From assembly GCA_035998445.1 (NCBI GenBank), contig DASYHQ010000023.1:1-64000 (forward strand): a DNA stretch of 64,000 bases, in the 5' to 3' direction. Positions 59,833 to 64,000 of this stretch are shown piece by piece; position 1 is the first letter of the stretch, and each line of letters begins with the position of its first letter. The notes beneath the pieces were generated by a model, which was given only the letters and a program-made list of their open reading frames with translations, was not told the origin of the DNA and did no database searches. The position numbers and the translations under genes were made by a program. This DNA comes from Tepidisphaeraceae bacterium (GTDB lineage Bacteria; Planctomycetota; Phycisphaerae; Tepidisphaerales; Tepidisphaeraceae).

Positions 59833-61188
59833 GTGCCCGACCCGCAACCACCGCAGCCGCCCGATCCCGAAGGACGACCTCTACAGGAACCAACCGACAT
59901 CGACCGGCCCGCCTCGGCGTCGCCCACCGAGCCGGAGATGGAGGCCGAGGCGATCGGCGTCGCCCACGATCCGTACGCGGCGCTGCGCTACCGCGACGCT
60001 CGGCTGTACATGGGCGGGGCGCTGCTCGAGATCGTCGGGTCGCAGATTCAGACCGTGGCGCTCATGTGGGAACTGTTCCAGCGCACCGGCAGCCCGCTGA
60101 CCCTGGGGTGGGTGGGTGGCGTGCAGGCCATTCCCATGCTGCTTCTGACCCTGCCGGCCGGCTACCTTGCCGACATCGTCAGCCGGCGGTTGCTGGTGGT
60201 GGTGTCGCAGGTCGGGCAGGTCGCGGCGTCGCTGTGGCTTGCCTACCTGTCGTGGCACACGGGGTCGGTCGCGCTGATGCTGACCGCGATCGGCCTCGGC
60301 GCGATTTTCCAGGCGCTCGGCTCACCGGCGCGGTCGGCGATGCTGCCGAGCCTGGTGCCGCCGTCGGTGTTTCCCAATGCTAAGGCGTGGTCGAGCAGCA
60401 GCTTTCAGGTCGCCAGCGTGGGTGGGCCGGCGTTGGGGGCGTTTGTGCTGAGCATGCTGGGCGCGCCATGGGCCTACGTGACGGCCGCGGTGTTCTCGCT
60501 CATCTACGCGATCAACACGATGCAGGTGAACCCGCGCCCGTTCGATCGCGGCGTGCGCGAGCCGATGATGAAGAGCCTTAGCGAGGGCCTGCGCTTCGTG
60601 TGGAACACGAAAATCATCCTCGCGACGATCACGCTCGATTTGTTCGCCGTCCTGCTGGGTGGGGCGGTCTACCTGCTGCCGATCTTCGCCAGCGAGCGCC
60701 TGCACGTGGGCGAGTACGGCTTCGCGTTCCTGCGCGCGGCGCCAGCGGTGGGGGCGTTCGTGACCGCGATGATCATCGCCCACACGCCCCCCTTCAAACG
60801 CGCCGGCCGGGCGATGCTGCTGGCGGTGGCGGGTTTCGGCGCCGCCACGATCGTGTTCGGCCTGAGCACGAACTACTGGCTATCGCTGGCGATGATCGCG
60901 CTCACCGGCGCGTTCGACAACGTCAGCGTCGTCGTGCGGCACACGCTGGTGCAGGTGATGACCCCCGACCGCATGCGCGGCCGCGTGAGCGCCGTGAACA
61001 ACGTCTTCATCGGCGCCAGCAACGAGATCGGTGGCTTCGAAAGCGGCGTGACCGCGGCGTGGCTGGGGGCTGTGCGCAGCGTGGTCTTCGGGGGCATCGG
61101 CACGATCCTCGTCGTGGCCGCCGTTGCGATGAAATGGCCCCAGGTGCGCAACTTCGGCTCGCTGAAGGACGCCAAGCCGGCTCAATGA
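59833..61188 (+). CDS. MFS exporter (EntS/MFS_3-like)
   Basis: 451 residues from the GTG at 59833, chosen because it directly follows a GAAAGAG stretch and begins 'PDPQPPQPPDPEG'. About 60 residues of Pro/Glu-rich cytoplasmic head precede twelve membrane segments. The loop between helices 2 and 3 reads 'GYLADIVSRRLLVVVSQ', the standard MFS signature, and a corresponding 'DRMRGRVSAVNN' lies in the second half. The 'IFQALGSPARSAMLPSLVP' segment is typical of the enterobactin/macrolide exporter branch. The substrate is unknown. Confidence 0.9.
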   Translation: MPDPQPPQPPDPEGRPLQEPTDIDRPASASPTEPEMEAEAIGVAHDPYAALRYRDARLYMGGALLEIVGSQIQTVALMWELFQRTGSPLTLGWVGGVQAIPMLLLTLPAGYLADIVSRRLLVVVSQVGQVAASLWLAYLSWHTGSVALMLTAIGLGAIFQALGSPARSAMLPSLVPPSVFPNAKAWSSSSFQVASVGGPALGAFVLSMLGAPWAYVTAAVFSLIYAINTMQVNPRPFDRGVREPMMKSLSEGLRFVWNTKIILATITLDLFAVLLGGAVYLLPIFASERLHVGEYGFAFLRAAPAVGAFVTAMIIAHTPPFKRAGRAMLLAVAGFGAATIVFGLSTNYWLSLAMIALTGAFDNVSVVVRHTLVQVMTPDRMRGRVSAVNNVFIGASNEIGGFESGVTAAWLGAVRSVVFGGIGTILVVAAVAMKWPQVRNFGSLKDAKPAQ

Positions 61189-61264
61189 CTCGGTTAGAGC
61201 AAAAGATAACGTAGATGAAGCAGATGAGAACGTTCTCAATCTGCGCCATCTGCGCAATCTTTGT

Positions 61265-61780
61265 TCACTTCGCTTCGAACGTCATCGCGCCACTGTTCAT
61301 GCAATAGCGTTGGCCGGTGGGTTGCGGGCCGTCGTCGAAGACGTGCCCGAGGTGTCCGCCGCATGTGGCGCATTCGACTTCAACGCGGTGGCCGTCGGCG
61401 TCGGTTACCACGGTGACGGCTTGCTGGTCGGCCGGTTGCCAGAAGCTCGGCCAGCCGGTGCCGGAATCGTACTTTTCGTCCGACCGGAACAGCAGCGTGC
61501 CGTCGGCGGCACAGCGGTAGACGCCCGGCTTCTTGTTGTCGTGCAACGCGTTGCGGAAGGGGGGTTCGGTGCCTTCCTGCCGCAGGATGTAATACTGGTT
61601 ATCGGTTAACCGCTGGCGCCATTGGGCATCGGTGACGGCACGGGGGTCAGCGACAGCCGATCGCGTTGTGGCGCCGGCAGGTTCGTCCGTGGGCTTGGGC
61701 GGTTGTTCGCAGCCAATGATCGAGACGAAGGCAGCGATCGTCAGGCAAGTAAGCAGCTTGGCGAAGATAAATCGGGACAT
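61265..61780 (-). CDS. msrB: Lipoprotein-type methionine sulfoxide reductase B
   Basis: 171 residues from the ATG at 61780. Signal with lipobox 'SIIGC' (Cys24) places it outside the cytoplasm. MsrB landmarks: 'SGTGWPSFWQP' and catalytic Cys near residue 160 in 'RYCMNS'. The zinc-binding cysteines are incomplete: CATCG (137, 140) is present, but the first pair has only one Cys (residue 90; the usual second position is Asp93). It repairs oxidised methionine (R form) in exported proteins. The loss of a zinc ligand occurs in some MsrB subtypes and need not abolish activity. Confidence 0.88.
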   Translation of the reverse strand: MSRFIFAKLLTCLTIAAFVSIIGCEQPPKPTDEPAGATTRSAVADPRAVTDAQWRQRLTDNQYYILRQEGTEPPFRNALHDNKKPGVYRCAADGTLLFRSDEKYDSGTGWPSFWQPADQQAVTVVTDADGHRVEVECATCGGHLGHVFDDGPQPTGQRYCMNSGAMTFEAK

Positions 61781-61850
61781 GTGAAAGTATACGCGGGCAT
61801 TGTTGGGGTAGATGTGGCGCAAAACGTGATGCAGGAGGAAGAGAGGAGAC

Positions 61851-61888
61851 GGGGGGAGAGACAGGCAGGAATGCCTGTCCTACAGAAG
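61851..61888. repeat. GACAGGCAGGAATGCCTGTC hairpin
   Basis: A solo copy of the hairpin family at 24195-24456 and 51162-51430, with GGGGAGAGACAGGCAGGAAT and ...CCTGTCCTACAGAAG flanks. It lies between the msrB start and the rpoN end. Confidence 0.8.
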
Positions 61889-61977
61889 AGGGAGAAATAC
61901 GCCGAGCGACATACCGGCCTTGCCGCTTTAGCGGCAGGGTCTTCTACACCCGCGCCGACGCGCACCGTCGATGAGGC

Positions 61978-63513
61978 CTAAAACTCGCGCCGTTGACGAG
62001 CCGTCGGGATGTTCAGGATCTTCCGGTATTTCGCGACCGTGCGGCGGGCCAGCTCGATGCCCTGTTCCTTCAGCTTCTCGACGATCTCGTCGTCGTTCAG
62101 CGGGTTCTGCTTGTCCTCGTGGTCGATGATGATCTTGAGCTTTTCCTTCACCGCGTCCCAGCTCATCTCTTCGCCGGCGTCGTTGTGGGTGCCACCACTG
62201 AAGAAGCGGCGCAGCGGATAAACGCCGCGCGGGGTTTGGATCCACTTTTCACTGACGGCACGCGAAACGGTCGCGACGTGGATGCCGAGCTGGTCGGCAA
62301 CCAGGATCATCGGCAGCGGCTTGAGCGCCTCGGGGCCCTTCTCAAAGAACTCCTGCTGCGCGTCGACCACCACTCGGATGACGCGCATGATCGTGCTCTT
62401 GCGCTGCTCGATGCTTTCGATCAGCCAGCGGGCGTTGCGCACGTTGTTGGACAAGAACTCGCGCGTCTTCTTGTCGACCGAGCGTTCCTTCATCATCTTG
62501 CGGTACATGCCGCTGATGTAGAGGCTGGGGGCCGGGTCGTGCGTCATCTCGATCTCGTACTTGCCGGTCTCCTCATCGAAGTAGACGACCGCATCAGGCG
62601 TGATGGGGGGCGCGTCGTCTCCACCAATCTGCTTGCCGGGGTGCGGGTGCAGTCGGGCGAGGTGTTTGACCGCCCGCTGGATCTCCGGGATCGGCCGGCC
62701 GAGGCGCTTGCTGATCTGCGGGTAGCGGTTCATCTCCAGGTCTTTGAGATGGTCGCGGACCAGCGCCCGTTCCAGGTCAAAATCGTGGTCGTCGGCGAAG
62801 TCCTCGTCGTTCTCGAGCGCGTCCAGCTGAATCAGCAGGCACTCGCTGAGGCTGCGGGCGCCGACGCCCGTCGGCTCGAGCGTATGAATGAGCGTGATGG
62901 CGGCCTGGATGTCCTCGAGCGTCAGCGGGGTCTTGGAGTCCTTCTGCATCGCCTCGGGATCGGTGCGAAGGTAGCCTTCCGAGTTGATGTAGCTGATGAC
63001 GACCTCACCGGCCTTGCGCACGTCGGGCGTGCACTCGACGAACGCCCACTGGCCCATCAGGTGCTCCTGAAGGGTGATCGAGCGGGCGGCGGTGTTGTTC
63101 ATCGCGTCGAGCTTGCGGTCGCGGTCGCCATCCATGCTCGACGACGCCACGCGGTTGCCGACGCCGGCGTTGGGGCTGAACTCCTCGTTTTCCAGATACT
63201 CGCTGATGCGGGAAAGGCGGTCGAAGTCGTCGGCACCGTCCTCTTTGACGACCAAAGCGCGGTCGCCGTCTTCCAGGTCGCGGGTAGAGGTGGTGCCTTC
63301 ACCGCTTGGGGGCGTATCGGAAGATTCGCCCGGGTTGTCACCATCGATATCGCCTTCCCGAAGTTCCAGAACCGGGTTGTTTTGCAGTTCCTGCTCGATG
63401 CGTTCCTCCAGGGCCAGCAGGGGCAACTGAAGGATCTCCATGCTCTGGATCATGCGCGGCGTCAGCAGCTGCCGCTGGTCCATACGCATGGAAATAGATT
63501 GACTTAACTGCAT
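61978..63513 (-). CDS. rpoN: RNA polymerase sigma-54 factor
   Basis: 511 residues. Region I ('QRQLLTPRMIQSMEILQLPLLALEERI' in parts) is Gln/Leu-rich and receives activator input. An acidic region II covers about residues 50-115. The core-binding domain and HTH ('ATVSRAVSEKW') follow, then the RpoN box 'ARRTVAKYRK' near the C-terminus. It directs polymerase to -24/-12 promoters and needs an AAA+ activator. A gene for such an activator begins 248 nt away on the opposite strand. Confidence 0.97.
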   Translation of the reverse strand: MQLSQSISMRMDQRQLLTPRMIQSMEILQLPLLALEERIEQELQNNPVLELREGDIDGDNPGESSDTPPSGEGTTSTRDLEDGDRALVVKEDGADDFDRLSRISEYLENEEFSPNAGVGNRVASSSMDGDRDRKLDAMNNTAARSITLQEHLMGQWAFVECTPDVRKAGEVVISYINSEGYLRTDPEAMQKDSKTPLTLEDIQAAITLIHTLEPTGVGARSLSECLLIQLDALENDEDFADDHDFDLERALVRDHLKDLEMNRYPQISKRLGRPIPEIQRAVKHLARLHPHPGKQIGGDDAPPITPDAVVYFDEETGKYEIEMTHDPAPSLYISGMYRKMMKERSVDKKTREFLSNNVRNARWLIESIEQRKSTIMRVIRVVVDAQQEFFEKGPEALKPLPMILVADQLGIHVATVSRAVSEKWIQTPRGVYPLRRFFSGGTHNDAGEEMSWDAVKEKLKIIIDHEDKQNPLNDDEIVEKLKEQGIELARRTVAKYRKILNIPTARQRREF

Positions 63514-63761
63514 CCCGGATCACCCTTTATAGGAAGCTGATGCTAGGCATGAGTTTTGCTCATGTCGAAAGAAGTATAGCAGCAACCCCAATAGTCGCCA
63601 ACCTAAAATCGACGGGGTTCATCGAACATTCACGCCGGATAAACCCTTACGAAATGGCTTGAAACTGCTGCGAAGTCCCGATAAACTCCGCACACACCAC
63701 CGGGCAGCACAGTTTATTGATATCCAGATGCGGTTCACGATCCAATAGCGGGGGAATTCTC

Positions 63762-64000
63762 TTGTCATCCACTCTGCATAGCAAAGTGAATCCAGCCAAT
63801 GGCGCAGTCGAGGCCGCTATCTACGCTGCGGCGCGATTGCTGGTAGGTCGATCGATCACCATGGTGACGTTGCGCGAGGTCGCCGCCACCGTGGCCAAAC
63901 GGCGGTCGACGGTGATGATTCTCGGTGAGACGGGCAGCGGCAAGGAGAACGTCGCCCGTTACATCCACGCCCGCTCGGAACGCGCCGGTGGCCCGTTCGT
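63762..64000 (+). CDS. Sigma-54-dependent AAA+ activator, 5' part only
   Basis: The window ends within this gene. A TTG start at 63762 follows GGGGGA by about 7 nt; a GTG at 63786 is the alternative. About 50 residues precede the Walker A motif 'GETGSGKE', after which 'NVARYIHARSERAGGPF' matches the NtrC/PspF activator family. No receiver, PAS or GAF domain fits before the AAA+ domain, so it is PspF-like in layout; control may come through the C-terminal part or a partner. It is divergent from rpoN, which suggests a shared control region at 63514-63761. Confidence 0.85.
   Translation, partial: MSSTLHSKVNPANGAVEAAIYAAARLLVGRSITMVTLREVAATVAKRRSTVMILGETGSGKENVARYIHARSERAGGPF

Noticed and set aside
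61993-63507. 504-codon plus-strand ORF opposite rpoN
   Set aside because: rpoN on the minus strand carries the RpoN box and region I; the antisense ORF has no motif.

Overview
The window looks like a GC-rich chromosome segment from a planctomycete, most likely class Phycisphaerae. The lineage is inferred from gene content: a PEP-CTERM secreted protein, a DUF3179 protein, a DUF11 lipoprotein, CxxCxGxG-rich secreted proteins, an excisionase-like HTH protein with a glycine-rich linker and membrane tail, and many dispersed palindromic repeats. About 58 protein genes are supported, mostly as singletons or two- to four-gene runs. No rRNA operon, complete tRNA or CRISPR array was seen.

Layout. 1-1320: the 3' part of an IS5-type transposase with a frameshift signal, then palindromic repeats. 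1324-15692: a respiratory region in which complex I genes nuoG, nuoH, nuoI and nuoF are spread among a GH18 protein, a large toroid-fold protein, a membrane-domain/P450 fusion, an SDR and a Uma2 nuclease. 15.9-21.7 kb: small exported proteins, DNA polymerase IV, a glutamine amidotransferase and a second P450. 21.8-24.1 kb: a three-gene overlapping cassette headed by an ADP-ribosyltransferase-like protein, 15 nt behind sucC. 24.4-28.7 kb: endonuclease III, two membrane or metallophosphoesterase genes and the HTH/Gly-rich protein. 28.9-35.8 kb: DUF3179 protein, orphan ABC ATPase, GH16 enzyme, HARE-like DNA-binding protein, GluQ-RS and MscL. 35.9-47.4 kb: B12-binding radical SAM protein, OmpA-type lipoprotein, PEP-CTERM protein, GT-C glycosyltransferase, nuoA and the DUF11 lipoprotein. 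47.6-55.1 kb: GT4 glycosyltransferase, nusB, ftsY, cardiolipin synthase, lactate dehydrogenase, flavin-reductase-like and Nudix genes. 55.2-64 kb: a coupled CheR/histidine-kinase pair, two tandem YfcE-type phosphodiesterases (one with an altered metal site), an MFS exporter, a lipoprotein MsrB, rpoN and the start of a divergent sigma-54 activator.

How the genes fit together. The Nuo subunits (G, H, I, F and A, the last 30 kb away) imply a complete complex I assembled from dispersed loci. GH18, GH16 and the toroid protein suggest use of polysaccharides. CheR plus kinase is an orphan sensory module, and rpoN plus its neighbour is a regulatory node.

The strongest leads are the ART-like cassette, the P450 fused to a membrane domain, the intact/degenerate phosphodiesterase pair, the CheR-kinase unit and the palindromic repeat families. 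The repeats fill nearly every longer intergenic gap, nest inside one another and in one case sit inside a coding sequence. All functions come from reading motifs by eye; no database search was run.
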